From: Lutjanus erythropterus
Lineage: Eukaryota; Chordata; Actinopteri; Lutjaniformes; Lutjanidae
DNA length: 64,000 bases
Direction: 5' to 3'
Assembly: GCA_020091685.1 (NCBI GenBank)
Contig: CM034597.1
Location: 29,748,388-29,812,387 of the forward strand
Shown here: positions 36,031 through 46,559 of the stretch, piece after piece
Layout: the number at the start of each line of letters is the position of its first letter
Position numbering within the stretch: position 1 is the stretch's first letter
Position numbers and translations under genes: made by a program
The notes under the pieces: model-generated
The model's input: the letters and a program-made list of their open reading frames with translations, nothing else
Told to the model about the DNA's origin: nothing
The model's database searches: none

Positions 36031-36476
36031 CACCAAAACTGCAAGATGCAACCAGCGGAGATTTGCAAAGTTCCTCCAACATTAACACAACCTCCATATA
36101 CGCGTCCCAAGCTTTCAAAGAGATTTTGAGATTTTGAGATTTCGAATTGAAACAGTTGTTGATCATTTGCGGCCCCTTATGGATGATTAAGACGAGTGAG
36201 AAGTCAGCTGTCAATGGTTGTGTAAAAGAACAGTCAAAAAAGAGAATTACTGCATCACAGTTGTTTGTCTCCACCAACCAGTCAAATTCCAGTTTACATC
36301 CATGTCTGTCCAGACTCATATAATGTCTGTAATGAAGACTAATATGGAATTTACCATTTTATTGACCAGTTCTCACTATACATGTGTGAGTCTGGGGAGT
36401 AATTTTCAGTGAGAAACATGCTGTCTTTATTTGGAGACTATTTTTACCGAGGAGGACAGACGACTGATAGAGAGCT

Positions 36477-36735
36477 GAACATTATGATGTCACAGTGAAC
36501 CTGACCTTTGACCTTTTAGATATAAAATGTCATCATTTCATAATTTTATCCTGTTAGATGTTTGCGTGTAAATTAACCATAATTAGCATGAATTCTTGAG
36601 TTATGGTCAAAAATGTGTTTAGTGAGGTCAGTGTGACCTTTGACCTAAATCTAATCAGTTCATCTTTGAGTCCAAGTGAACATTTGTGCCAAGTTTGAAG
36701 AAACTCCATTAAGGTGTTTTTGAGATATCACAGAG
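36477..36735 (+). repeat. teleost interspersed repeat family F carrying two DR1 motifs
   Basis: Ordered phrases GAACCTGACCTTTGACC, AAATGTCATCATTTCATAAT, ATGAATTCTTGAGTTATGG, AATCAGTTCATCTTTGAGTC and GTTTTTGAGATATCACAG belong to a repeat I recognise from many fish genomes. It is non-coding. The 13-mer TGACCTTTGACCT occurs twice, at 36502-36514 and 36634-36646. Confidence 0.7.
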
Positions 36736-36899
36736 CACAAAAAAATAAGGCTGATCAGTCCATTAGTATTCAAGATTAGCTCCAGACTGGATGAAGGTCT
36801 GTTGATCACACACTCACACACAGAAACAATCGCATGAAGGGCTAATAATGATGACATCACTGTGCATCTGTAGTAGACACGTGGCAGGTCAGCACTGGT

Positions 36900-37040
36900 C
36901 TGCAGATATAAACAACTCATTCTAACGTAACAAAAACACAGAAAAAAATATTTTCAGGTGATTAAACACTAATGAAAACATACTTTTCTATTAACATACT
37001 AACATACTATTCTGTTCCATCCTTGCCATATTATGACAAC
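36900..37040 (+). repeat. family E fragment (3' part)
   Basis: It has CTCATTCTAACGTAAC, TATTTTCAGGTGATTAAACA, CTAATGAAAACATAC and TTCTGTTCCATCCTTGCCAT, matching the right part of the fuller element at 60727-61030. Confidence 0.6.
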
Positions 37041-37090
37041 AGATCATTCTGAAACTTTACTGCAAGTCCTCACCATAACATTTATGCTTT

Positions 37091-37103
37091 TGCCCCCTAG
37101 TGG
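37091..37103 (-). promoter_or_regulatory. CTCF-like motif 5
   Basis: The minus strand reads CCACTAGGGGGCA, a perfect core match, in sequence next to a family E fragment. Confidence 0.38.
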
Positions 37104-37453
37104 TTTAAACTGGCCATGGCTCTAGATAATGTGTTTATGTTGGAAAAACATCCTGTTGATGTAAATCACCAACTCAACTCTGAGTTTGCACTGACTTGAA
37201 GTCTTGTGAAACATTGTTCATCATGCAAATATACAAATCAGGGCTTCACGTGAATCACTATCATTATATAAACAGTATATGCATTGAGTAAGATTTAGCA
37301 GGTGGCTGAGATAGAAGTCTTTTACTTTCACTGTAAGATATTTACTTTACTTTTGTTCTCTCACAGTTAAGTTCAGGTAAAATGGGCCGGTACTTGTGAG
37401 CATGCCTCATAATGTTGTCCTGCTGCAGAAATGACTCTTTATGATCATCTCAG

Positions 37454-37469
37454 CCACTAGATGGCGCAG
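37454..37469 (+). promoter_or_regulatory. CTCF-like motif 6
   Basis: CCACTAGATGGCGCAG on + is a full match to CCASYAGRKGGCRS, in non-repetitive sequence. It is the best single candidate in the window. Confidence 0.42.
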
Positions 37470-38801
37470 TACTCCACCATATTGAAAGGTCAGCCCTACT
37501 CAAAAACCTTGTCATGGAAAATCCAGCAGCTGCAGGGCCACTTCGTGTGACTTCTCATCATGGAGGGTTGCCTTCAGGAAATTAGACATGACTTTGTTGT
37601 CTAGTCAAAGACATTCTTTTTGATGTGTGACTGCTGATGCTGTTCTTTACAATCCTTGTCACCAGTCTCATCTCATCATGTGAAATTTGTTGTAGTCCAG
37701 AAGGTTTGAAACACCAGAGGGAAGCCGACAGGGTTCAGTCAGTCCTTTGCTTGCTGTGTTTTTTCTGACAATGATTTTATTATCATAAATGTCAACTTAT
37801 GTGTGAAAATCCCCTTTAAGACTTTATTCTCTGCATCATAGTGCAGGACTGCGGGAGAATTTATCCACATGTGAACTAGTGTTTCGTGTGTCTTTTGGCC
37901 TGTTCAAATCTGAAAGATAACTTGTGAAAACATGAATTTCACATGTGGTTTTCACTTGTAAACAGCTCAACTTTAAACGCTTTAAAACTGGTCGAGTTTT
38001 ATTCTATCTTCCTTTAGTGTTACGTTTAATCTGCATGGAAAAAGGGATATTTAGAAAGTACTGAGCCCCAGAGAAAACATTTGAAACCCACAGTGCACTT
38101 TAACAAACACTGAGGTAACAGATATTAAACATCCCAGCAAAAACATTTTCTCAGACATTGCATTTAGGACACAAATAGTGACTCCACGGAGCATTTTAAG
38201 AAACTGTGATTATGTAAGTGACCTAATAAGGAGCTGCCACTGCCAAACTCTATCTGCATACGTGTGACAGTCATGAGGGATGCTGCATCTGATTCATGAC
38301 CAACAACCATGTAGACAGAAACTGGAGCAGCAGCACAAGTGCAGCCGCCCAAGTCTGCTTTCTGTTTGTGTGACGACGAGGCAGCTCTTTTCCAGTCTGA
38401 TCTGTTTACCGCACTCTAAAAATACCACTTTGTTGCATTTCCATAGTCGCGGGCCCTGTCGTTTTCATTTGTTTATATGGCGTCTTCAGATGTTGGCAAC
38501 CCTGCATGTCCACATGGAAAGGGAGCAGCCTCAGGATGCAAAAGACTCTCAGCTGTGTTAGTGAAGACAGGCTGGAGGTCACTGTGAAACATGCAAAATG
38601 TGCAATTATTCAAACTAAAGATAATCAGATTTTTAAGAAATGGATTAGAAAATCCTTCTATGCTGTAATGTAACTTACAAGGGACGTTTATGTTTTGAGC
38701 CTCACACCTCAAATCAACCTACAGCTTCTGTTCTTAATGATCAGCCTGTGTGCGTCTTAGCTTTGAAGTAATCCTGTTTCTTAATACCACTCACCTATCA
38801 A

Positions 38802-39440
38802 CAGTGGTGGAAAGTAACTAAGTAAATTTACTCAAGCTCTGTACTTCTTTGAGGTACAAATACTTTACTTGAATATCTCCATTTTATGCTATCCCACGAA
38901 CACAAGATTCTTTGTTTTAGATTGACAGAAGGTTGCAACTAACAGCTCTTTTAACTGTCAATTAATCTGATGACTATTTTCTTGATTAATTGATCAGATG
39001 TTTGGTCTATAAAAAGTAAAAAAATTGTGAAAAGTCATGATCAGGGTTTCTCAAAGCCCAAGATGACGTCCTCAAATGTTTTGTTTTGTCCACAACCCAA
39101 GGTTTTTCAGTTTACTGTCACAGAGCAGTAAAGAAACCATAAAATATTCCCAGGGAATCATTTGGATTTTCCCTTTTATGTTTCTTAAAAAATTACCCAA
39201 AGTGGTTAATCAATTATCAAAATATTTGGTGATTAATTTAATGGTTGATTAATCGTTGCAGCTCTAAACAAAATATGCATCAGCTCCACTTTGACCAAAT
39301 CAGTGAAAATCCAGTTATATAAAATGTATAATCACAGCGGTCATTTTGCTGTAGAATAAGTACTTTTACTTTTAATACTTACATACCTTTACAAAAGACG
39401 GATTAAAAATGTGGGACTTTTAACTGTACTAGAGAAATGA
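38802..39440 (+). mobile_element. family C element interrupted by a family B copy
   Basis: It starts CAGTGGTGGAAAGTAACTAA and continues with ACTCAAGCTCTGTACTTC and CTCCATTTTATGCTATCC. It is then broken at about 38931 by a complete family B copy (to 39266) and resumes with family C phrases (AAAATCCAGTTATATAAAAT, AGAATAAGTACTTTTAC). The order implies that family B inserted later. Confidence 0.55.
38931..39266 (+). repeat. interspersed repeat family B, fullest copy
   Basis: It begins GGTTGCAACTAACAGCTC and ends GATTAATCGTTGCAGCTCT, which are inverse-related ends (GAGCTGCAAC-type). The interior has TTTGGTCTATAAAAAGTAA, CCCAAGATGACGTCCTCAAA and TTGTTTTGTCCACAACCC. No coding capacity. Confidence 0.7.
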
Positions 39441-39725
39441 AAATTTATTTGTTTTATAGTGGTTTTGCTCCATTAAGGCCCCCATTTGAGTCGCAACAAC
39501 AGACCAAATTGAGACTACTGAAATAACAGAAATTTATCATTTAAATTCCTCAGAAATAAAGATTATTATTTGCTTGATAAAAGGTTACTTTGAATGAAAA
39601 ATAATGTTGGAAATAACCATTTTGAGGTATAAGTTGCACATTAGATTGCCATAATGTAACTGTGGCTTTGTTATTGAACATCGTTCAGTTAGAGATTAAT
39701 ACTAATTCAAAATTCATCTTCCCCC

Positions 39726-40240
39726 ATCAGTAGTGGAAGAAGTTATCCGATTCTTAAATTATGTAAAAGTAAAATTAGCCCACTGTAGTCTAAAAATACT
39801 CCATTACAGTTAAAAACCCACCATTCAAAATGTTTAGTAAAACTGCGCAAGTAGTAGTAGTAAGTAACTGCTCATACAAAATTGCTCTTTTCACAGTGTG
39901 ATATTATAATAGAATATTATACTTCTGCTGTACATGTGAGAGCATTTTAAAGTTGTAGTTTATCAATGTGGAGCCAATTTTAGACACTTTCTATGCTGCT
40001 TGGTACGTTATAGTACTGCATATAAGTATATCATGTGTTTTTATATGTTAAAAAAAAGACTAAAGCTGTCAGATAAATGAAATGGGGCAAAAAACACAAT
40101 ATTTCCCACTGAAATGTAGTTAAGTAGAAGTATTAAGTGGCATAAAATGGAAATACACAAGTAAAGTACAAGCAATGTATACTTAAGTACAGTCTTAGAG
40201 TAACTGCAGCCTACTTAGTTACACTGGTAATCAGATGCTT
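39726..40240 (-). mobile_element. family C element, long diverged copy
   Basis: From CAGTAGTGGAAGAAGTTATC to CACTGGTAATCAG-like sequence. It contains ACTAAAGCTGTCAGATAAAT, CAATATTTCCCACTGAAATG and GCATAAAATGGAAATACAC, all shared with 10490-10769. Confidence 0.55.
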
Positions 40241-40574
40241 TACTCAAGTAAAAGAAGCAATGACCCAGTGTACAAATGCACCATAATAAGTTAAGTCCTG
40301 AAATTGATGAATTACTTAAGTGTTAATGGCCGACAGTGTCTACAGTAAAAGTTCTTATTATGCAGCAGATTTGGGAGCTGTTTTAGTGGAGAAGAGTTAA
40401 ACTACTCTGTTGTCGAGTAGTTTAATCTATAATCAAGCTTATGAACTGATATTGCAATTTAAATCTTATTCTGCAAATTAACTCCAACTGCAAGCGTAGA
40501 GCAGCACAAAATATAAATACTCACTTAAAGTGCAGAATATCTCAGATTGAGTTAATACACATTGCCGTCACTAT

Positions 40575-40660
40575 AGGGGTGGCCGATATGGCCTATAAAT
40601 AACATCTTGATATTTTTAGGCTATGCCACAATATCGGTACATGTTTTCTCTAAAATAACA
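40575..40660 (+). repeat. family D fragment
   Basis: GGGGTGGCCGATATGGCC and CATCTTGATATTTTTAGGC, then CAATATCGGTAC. It resembles the GGGCTGGGCGATA end of the full copy just downstream. Confidence 0.45.
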
Positions 40661-40742
40661 AACCCTAAGTTCTCAAACTGTGCAGACATCTGATCTTACA
40701 GAATGTGATACAATGACATAGATTAAGCTACTCGACAGTATG

Positions 40743-41049
40743 GGGCTGGGCGATAAAGACCAAATCAAATATCACAATATTTTTGACCAAATACCTCGAT
40801 ATTTTGACAATATTTTAGGGACGACTGTTGCTGCTTTCACAAAATATTAACACAATGAGTTTATTTAAATAAATAATCATCAGTAAAGTGGATTTAATGA
40901 CTAGAACAGTCTGGTAGGTTCAGAAAATTATATAATGCAGCCTTTAAAACCAGAAAAAGCATATCAGAATATAGCGATATCTGACAAGATTATATCTGCA
41001 TGGTCGTATATCATGATATTGATAAAATTTCAATATATCACCCAGCCCT
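40743..41049. mobile_element. family D element with GGGCTGGGCGATA terminal inverted repeats
   Basis: The left end GGGCTGGGCGATAAAGACC and the right end ATATATCACCCAGCCC are inverse copies over about 13-16 bases. The 307-bp interior is AT-rich and non-coding (GGATTTAATGACTAGAACAG, ATAGCGATATCTGACAAG). It is a MITE-like element of a type common in fish. It lies just downstream of the foxf2 poly(A) site. Confidence 0.7.
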
Positions 41050-41215
41050 AAACTGCTGACCCTCCTATAAACGACCAGAAAAGCAGCATTCAATATGTGA
41101 TCATGTGTTTTTGCTCAATCTCATCTCATTTTAATGCAAATTAAATAACTTTTCCACGTGAATGTTTATGGAAAGACAGAAGTCTTTAGGAATGTAGCCT
41201 AAAATATATATCAGC

Positions 41216-41750
41216 TTTATTGAAACCTTTTACAAGACAAAAAGTTGGCAAAGGGGGGGTTATACAATAAGTGCAAGGATTGTTGCAGTTCATGTTAGCC
41301 TAAAGCGTCGTGTGTGTAGTTACTCTAATAGGATAGAACATAGTTACATAGAATATAATTTGTTTGCACGTGTTACAAGAGCAAACACATTTAAAAGTCG
41401 TGTTTCTGAAACTTCTTTTGAAGAAGAAAACGCTTGTCAGGGTTCATATAGGCAAAGTGGTTTTTAAAAGGCCTCTGGGGTTTCTTCATTCAATTCCTTC
41501 AATGCATAGTTCAACCCAAAAAAAAAAAAAAAAAAAAAGAAAGAAAAGCTACTTTGGCTGCATCTAGGAGGCAAACATGTGACACCACGGTACATCCTGG
41601 TATGAATCCTCCTCCTTCAAAAATAAGACCAAAAAAAAAAAAAAGGAAAAAATCAAAGTGTCCTCTTTGTTTTGTTTGTCATGTGACGGACCTGCAGTTT
41701 CACTGTGACCGTCTCTGGTCTGGAGTCCACATCAGCGACACCTGAGACGC
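41216..41750 (-). other. foxf2: foxf2 3' UTR
   Basis: Minus-strand AATAAA lies at 41216-41221, 530 bases after the stop, with a T-rich downstream side. The UTR holds a 20-base homopolymer (A on +, so U in the mRNA) at about 41519-41538 and a second A-rich tract near 41629-41644. Confidence 0.55.
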
Positions 41751-41923
41751 TCACATCACGCAGGGTTTGATGTCCTGACACACGCTCTGGGGGTGGTGAT
41801 GGTGGTGATGGTGATAGTAGGATCCGCCAGCCGAGGGGTGGAAGGAGGAGATGCCGTTAAAGTTTAACACGAAATCTTTCCTGTCGCACACCGAGGAATG
41901 GCTCTGATAGCGTGGGATCCCCA
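41751..41923 (-). CDS. foxf2: foxf2 exon 2 (C-terminal activation region)
   Basis: The exon follows a minus-strand GTGCAG acceptor (AG at 41925-41924) and completes the split GTG codon left by exon 1. It encodes 57 residues: V-G-I-P-R-Y-Q near the start, [16 protein letters not shown] in the middle, S-Y-Y then seven His, and the terminal Q-D-I-K-P-C-V-M before TGA at 41753-41751. These blocks are diagnostic of FoxF proteins. [10 protein letters not shown] separates FOXF2 from FOXF1. Length-based frame lists miss it because it is short. The C-terminal region is part of the transcription-activating segment in the human protein. Confidence 0.95.
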
Positions 41924-42160
41924 CTGCACACGAGACACAGACGAGAATTAGTCAAATATATCTAAGTACACAGGGGAAGACATTCATATTCATTATGCTT
42001 TCTGAATAGCCTCATATTTTTATTTTATTTTGTTTTATTTAGCATCTCTTAACCAGACTTTTGTATCAAATTTTCTGCACAAAAAACAACAAACAAAACA
42101 AAATAAAACAAACAAACAAAAACCCCTCTCCTGTGTGGGAGGTAAATATCCTTAGTTCTG

Positions 42161-42645
42161 ACCGGAAATGAATGTTTTACACGTCAAATGCTCTCAAAAA
42201 TAAAATATAAAATAGACAGACTTGAAATTAATGCTTAACATATCAAATATTTTCAAAATAAAATTTTGAATAGACAACCAGTCCAGAAATAAAGTTTTAA
42301 ACGTCAAAGAGTTTTACAATAAAATATAAAATAGACTACCTGTCCAGAAATGAATGTTTCTCATGTCAGATATTTTCAGAATCAAATATTAAATAGACTA
42401 CCAATCCTGAAACTAATGTTTTACTTGTCAAATACTTTTCAAAATAAAGTAGACTATCATTCCAAAAGTGAATGTTTAACATGTCAAATATTTTCAAAAT
42501 AAACTAGTAAATTGGGCCCCCAGTCCAGAAATGAAAGTTCAACACGTCAAATATTTTCAGATTAAAATATAAAATAGAGTACCAGTCTATAAATTTATGT
42601 TTTGCATTTTAAATATTTTCAAAATAAAATGTAAAATAGCCTGGG
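42161..42645. repeat. minisatellite in foxf2 intron, ~8 units of ~56-65 bp
   Basis: Eight successive units each carry AGAAATGAATGTTTAAC-like, GTCAAATATTTTCAAAATAA and AAAATAGACTACCAGTCC-like segments. The units are diverged from each other, with small deletions (unit 5 is short) and a GGGCCCCC substitution in unit 6. Confidence 0.88.
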
Positions 42646-43069
42646 ATATTTTATTAAGCTCAAAAAATTTGTATTAACTTTCGTTTTGATGCAAAATATG
42701 GCTTGATGAATAAGAAATATCAGTTCAGTATTTTAAAATTCCCAACAAAAGTCGCCCTGATCCTGCCATAAAGGCTTTTAAATTAACAAAATTGACTGCA
42801 GAGGATGGATAAGGCCTTGTTTTATTGATATTATTATTATTTATTTTAAAAAATATAACATTCTCCTTTGCTGCCTCGCATCTCTATGGAGATACAGTTG
42901 CATAAATGGTCTGTTTCTTTGCATAAATATAAAATACATAAATAAATAGAATCGTTTTGGGCATTTGCCTTCTTTATGACCTCCACATGGTGACAGCGCA
43001 ATCATGTCCACATTAATTTGGTATTTTAAAGGCACCGCCTTTCTTCAGCTATTTGTAAAACTCAATTAT

Positions 43070-43640
43070 TGCTTTTATTTTGATTGATAACCAATAACAA
43101 TAATCCACGTGAGTAGTTTTCCCCTGGAGGGCCCAGTGCTTGAAAGAATATTTAAATCAGCGTCACTGGGCGTCATTTCGTGTCTGTAAGTGAGCCTTTA
43201 TTTCCAGAAACAGAAAAATAAGTGCGGAGGCTGCGGCTTCGTCAAGGTCATAAGGACTCCAGATGTGACTGTTTTTCAGGGGGGAAGACAGCAGGCTTTA
43301 TCCTCCGGGCCACAGCTCGCTGCCCTGCCTGTGCCCGTTTTCACAGACAACAACACACGAGCCCCTCTGCACACTGACTGACAGTACAGATACCGACCCT
43401 GGAACCGAGCAGTCCGGCACATTTATCCTCAATTACGACGCTGCGTAAAGTTTAACAAGGCCTTCCGTCTCTTGTGGATACGCGGTGCGGTTGAAATCCT
43501 CCGCCGGTGTGGTCCGACCTGCACAGTCTTTGTTTAGTTAACCTCTGGGACCCTTTCGGGCTCCAGCATGGGTTTACTCGCCTCGGTGAAATCCCCAGAC
43601 TTGAGTAAAGCCTCGGTGTGTTGTGTTAAAGTAAATGAGC
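43070..43640. promoter_or_regulatory. unique island in foxf2 intron, candidate enhancer
   Basis: Sequence of balanced composition without repeat similarity. It contains TCAAGGTCA at 43242-43250 (the extended nuclear-receptor half-site bound by ESRR and NR5A factors), CCACGTGAG near 43104, and CGCTGCGTAAAG-type GC-rich segments. No frame resembles a protein. Regulatory role inferred. Confidence 0.35.
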
Positions 43641-43744
43641 GTGAACTGGGGAGGTGAATTAAGAGCGCGAACACAAAATATCTGTTTTTCTTCATCTTTT
43701 TTATTAATAGGCGAAATGTCCTGTGAAGATTTGTACAGATGTGA

Positions 43745-44243
43745 CTTAGAACAAACTTTTTCATGTCATGGACCCCCCACAGTAGATGCATGTTAGTCCA
43801 CAGGCGCCCAGATTCAGATAATTTTGTCTTAAACCCTCTGAGTTTTTTTTATTTTTATTTTAGGCTTAAAGATGACTTTTTTTTTTTTACATTCAAGATT
43901 ATTTTAGCACTTTTCCATTCTGACACTAATTAATTATCTGCACATATGTTGTATTTTGTTTGTGTTATGAAAGAACTGCAACTCTGATTTCGTTATACAA
44001 TTCATAATGATGATAAATGACCTTGAATGATAATAATAAAGTCTGGTCAATCAATAATTAAACTAGGACCACTATAAATTACTATCAATCAAAACGACCA
44101 ACTCAGTTTCTTCCCCTGTTGTTCCAACTTCCAAAAATTGTGATAAAAGTTAAAAAATATTCTTTCCTCCTTTTGCTGGGGACCCCCTACAAACCCATTC
44201 ACGGCCCCCTGTTGGTCCCTGGACCCCAGTTTGACACTGACAC
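43745..44243 (+). repeat. interspersed repeat family G, copy with internal insertion
   Basis: Ends and interior phrases match 10789-11070: TTTTTCATGTCATGGACCCC at the start, CAACTTCCAAAAATTGTG and CTTTCCTCCTTTTGCTG, then GGACCCCAGTTTGACA at the end. An extra AT-rich stretch lies in the middle. Confidence 0.55.
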
Positions 44244-44850
44244 ATTGCACATTAGCAGCTCTGAGAATTTAACTTAATTTATTTATTTAAATAATTTTGA
44301 AAACTGACTGTAATTTATTGAACCAAGCTGATAGGCCAGCGCATGGTCATGTGCGGGTCTCATCATTAAATAAACATTCAGTGAAACTTTACTATTCACT
44401 AAAATAACGTACACAATTGTTCAATTATTTTGACACCCACAGCTGTTTATCTTTGTAAACGCTTAGACTGAAATGAGGGTAAAACTATATATCTGAAATT
44501 AATTGTACTATATGATACATTTATTATTATTACTCGCCTTGCATGAATCTGAAAATTGCAATTTTGTTATTATTTCTCCTCTCAAATAAACAAGACAGTC
44601 TTCATTCTAAATATTAACTATATTTATGACATATGTGACTTCGTAATTGACTTTTCACTCCTTAAAAACATTTAGAAATAATCCCAGGCCTCTGCTGCAG
44701 AAAGAGAATAAATGTTGCATTTTGCAGCCTGTCCTGCAGAAGCTGAGGTTATTTATTTCGTGTTTTTATCAGTTTATTTTTTATAATCCCCGCAGATACT
44801 CGGCGGGGTTCATCCTTCCCAGTTTTGAGCCATACGTGATTTTGTGGTAC

Positions 44851-45826
44851 CTGATATGTCGCTGCTGTGGCTGTCCCTGCCGTTCTGGTGGAGATAGCTC
44901 TGCTCCAGGGAGTAAGGCGACATGCCGGAGTGTAAACCGGAGGATGCGGGGCTGCTGGAGGCGAGAGGCTGCTGTTTGATGTAGGGGGACCCGCCGGAGG
45001 ACGCCCAGTGTGCGGATGTACTCGCGTACGGGGAGTGACCGTCCAGCGCGCTGGCCATGGCCGGAGAGGACGGTACGGGGCTGCTGCTGCTGTCCGCTCC
45101 GTACTCCCCGTTAGGCGGCACGGGGCAGCTCGCCATGTACGTGGAGCCGGGACTCGGGGACATGTGGGGGACGTGGTGTCCGCCGCTCAGCCCGTCGTAC
45201 CCCGCGGCCATCGAGTTGCTCATCATGTCCAAGTTGTAGCTGTTGCTGTGACACGCGAGGGACGCGGAGGGAGCCTGGAAGTCAAAACTCTGCGGCAGGA
45301 TGGAGGTGCCGAAGCCGATTCCGTTCATCATCCGATACATGGGCTTCAGAGCTTGACATTTTCTTCGGAAGCCTCTGGGTCTGCGGCGGAACGAGCCCTC
45401 CTCAAACATGAACTCGCTGCCCGGGTCGATGGTCCAGTAGTGACCCTTCCCCGGCCTGCCCAGTCCTTTGGGCAGCTTGATGAAGCACTCATTCAGCGAC
45501 AGATTGTGCCGAACCGAGTTCTTCCAGCCCTGATAGGAGCCCCTGAAGAATGGGAAGCGCGCCTGGAGGAACTGGTAGATCTCACTGAGTGTCAGCCGCT
45601 TGGTGGGGGAGCTCTGGATTGCCATGACGATGAGAGCGATGTAGGAGTACGGAGGCTTCTCCGGTCGCCGCAAACCGGAGCTCGTCTTCTTTCCTTTAAT
45701 GGCGCTTGACGAACTTTCTGTGGCGGCTTGTGGGCTCAGCATGGCGGGGTGCAGGACGCCGGACACCGGGCTGGATCTCAGAGGAGGCGGAGGGTCCAGC
45801 TGCTGCTGAGGGGTCTCGGTCGTCAT
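44851..45826 (-). CDS. foxf2: foxf2 exon 1 (forkhead domain)
   Basis: The exon encodes residues 1-325 of a 382-residue protein, plus one base of codon 326. The start M-T-T-E at 45826 matches FOXF2. The frame extends upstream but has no earlier ATG, and the context GAC-ATG is acceptable. The forkhead domain spans about residues 57-147, with helix-3 N-S-V-R-H-N-L-S at 103-110. Residues 145-165 carry [17 protein letters not shown], the FoxF signature after the domain. [10 protein letters not shown] and the [10 protein letters not shown] motif (306-315) are FOXF2-like. The donor follows T-C-A-G (GTACCA at 44850). Without splicing, the frame ends 13 codons into the intron. FoxF2 regulates mesenchyme derived from lateral plate and neural crest, including brain pericytes and palate. 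Confidence 0.97.
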
Positions 45827-46150
45827 GTCAGCTCTGACGTACGACTGGCGTAGAGTGAAGAGAGGGAGGGAGAGAAGAGGAGAAGAGGAGAAATGTATCG
45901 GGATCCAGCGGTCAGTGTCCTGTGCAAAGTGAGCGTTACACCGCCAGTGGTCCTCAGAATCCCAGCGCAAAATGGAGAGAAATCTGTCTCCAGTTACGCA
46001 CGACGCTCCCTTGACGCACGGCGGGTACGCACTGACAGAGAGAGGAAGAGGAAGAGCGAGTGGGGGGAGCTGGTTATCCACTGGAGACTGAGTGTCCAGG
46101 GCTGCAGCTCGACACAGAGGCTCCACTGGGTGTCACAGCGGCGCTAAGTG
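45827..46150 (-). promoter_or_regulatory. foxf2: foxf2 5' UTR and promoter region
   Basis: GC-rich, purine/pyrimidine-skewed sequence immediately upstream of the start codon. It has no strong TATA box; a weak TATTAA lies at 46186-46191 on the minus strand. The extent of the 5' UTR is not defined by sequence alone. Confidence 0.4.
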
Positions 46151-46559
46151 GTGCTGTGTGGCGCGCAGGGTGGCCATCGACCGCCTTAATAGTCCCTCAA
46201 GTGGAGGAAACGCGAAAACCCCTCGACTTATTGTGCGCAACAGTCCAGCCAAACAAAGCTCGACCACCTATCATTTCATAAATCTTTCTCCCCTCTACGA
46301 GAGCCCCCCCACCTCCACCACCCCTTCTCCTCATCCGCACTCTGCGCCTGCAAATCTCTCTGAAATCAGTGACGAATAGAGCCACCCCCCCTCCACCCTC
46401 TTGCCAAATCTGGCCCAAGTCCACTTACCGTTCTCAGCAGCCCCTCATTCTCTCCTCGTCGTCTTTCTCCCCCCTCCCGTCCACCCCCTCTTCTCTTCTC
46501 CCCAAGTTCGGACTACACGCAATTAAGCCATCTATCAAACCTCCCCCAGACATCCCAAT

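Larger units (their letters stand above)
18641..41215. other. foxc1-foxf2 intergenic region (22.6 kb)
   Basis: There is no recognisable gene in this interval. It contains a unique block 0.7-1.1 kb upstream of foxc1, a long AT-rich plain (19500-21800), a small GC-richer patch near 21890-22100, AT-rich repeats related to each other near 22715-23370 and 30600-31140, a decayed LINE, a 1-kb minisatellite, several TIR repeats, a (CA)n tract and six CTCF-like motifs. In human this interval is far larger. No exon with both a good splice context and a familiar protein match was found. Confidence 0.7.
41924..44850 (-). other. foxf2: foxf2 intron (2,927 bp, phase 1)
   Basis: On the minus strand the intron runs from GTACCA at 44850 to TGCAG at 41924. 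It contains an 8-unit minisatellite (42161-42645), a unique GC-richer island (43070-43640), a family G copy (43745-44243), and AT-rich sequence elsewhere. The single intron at this position is normal for vertebrate FOXF2. Confidence 0.88.

Noticed and set aside
35912..36319. 135-codon - frame
   Set aside because: It starts in a family C repeat fragment and continues through anonymous sequence. No domain or splice support.
45008..45709. 233-codon + frame opposite foxf2 exon 1
   Set aside because: Antisense shadow of the forkhead exon.
45827..46126. 100-codon N-terminal extension of FoxF2
   Set aside because: No ATG occurs in the extension. The family start M-T-T-E is at 45826, and the extension is 5' UTR.
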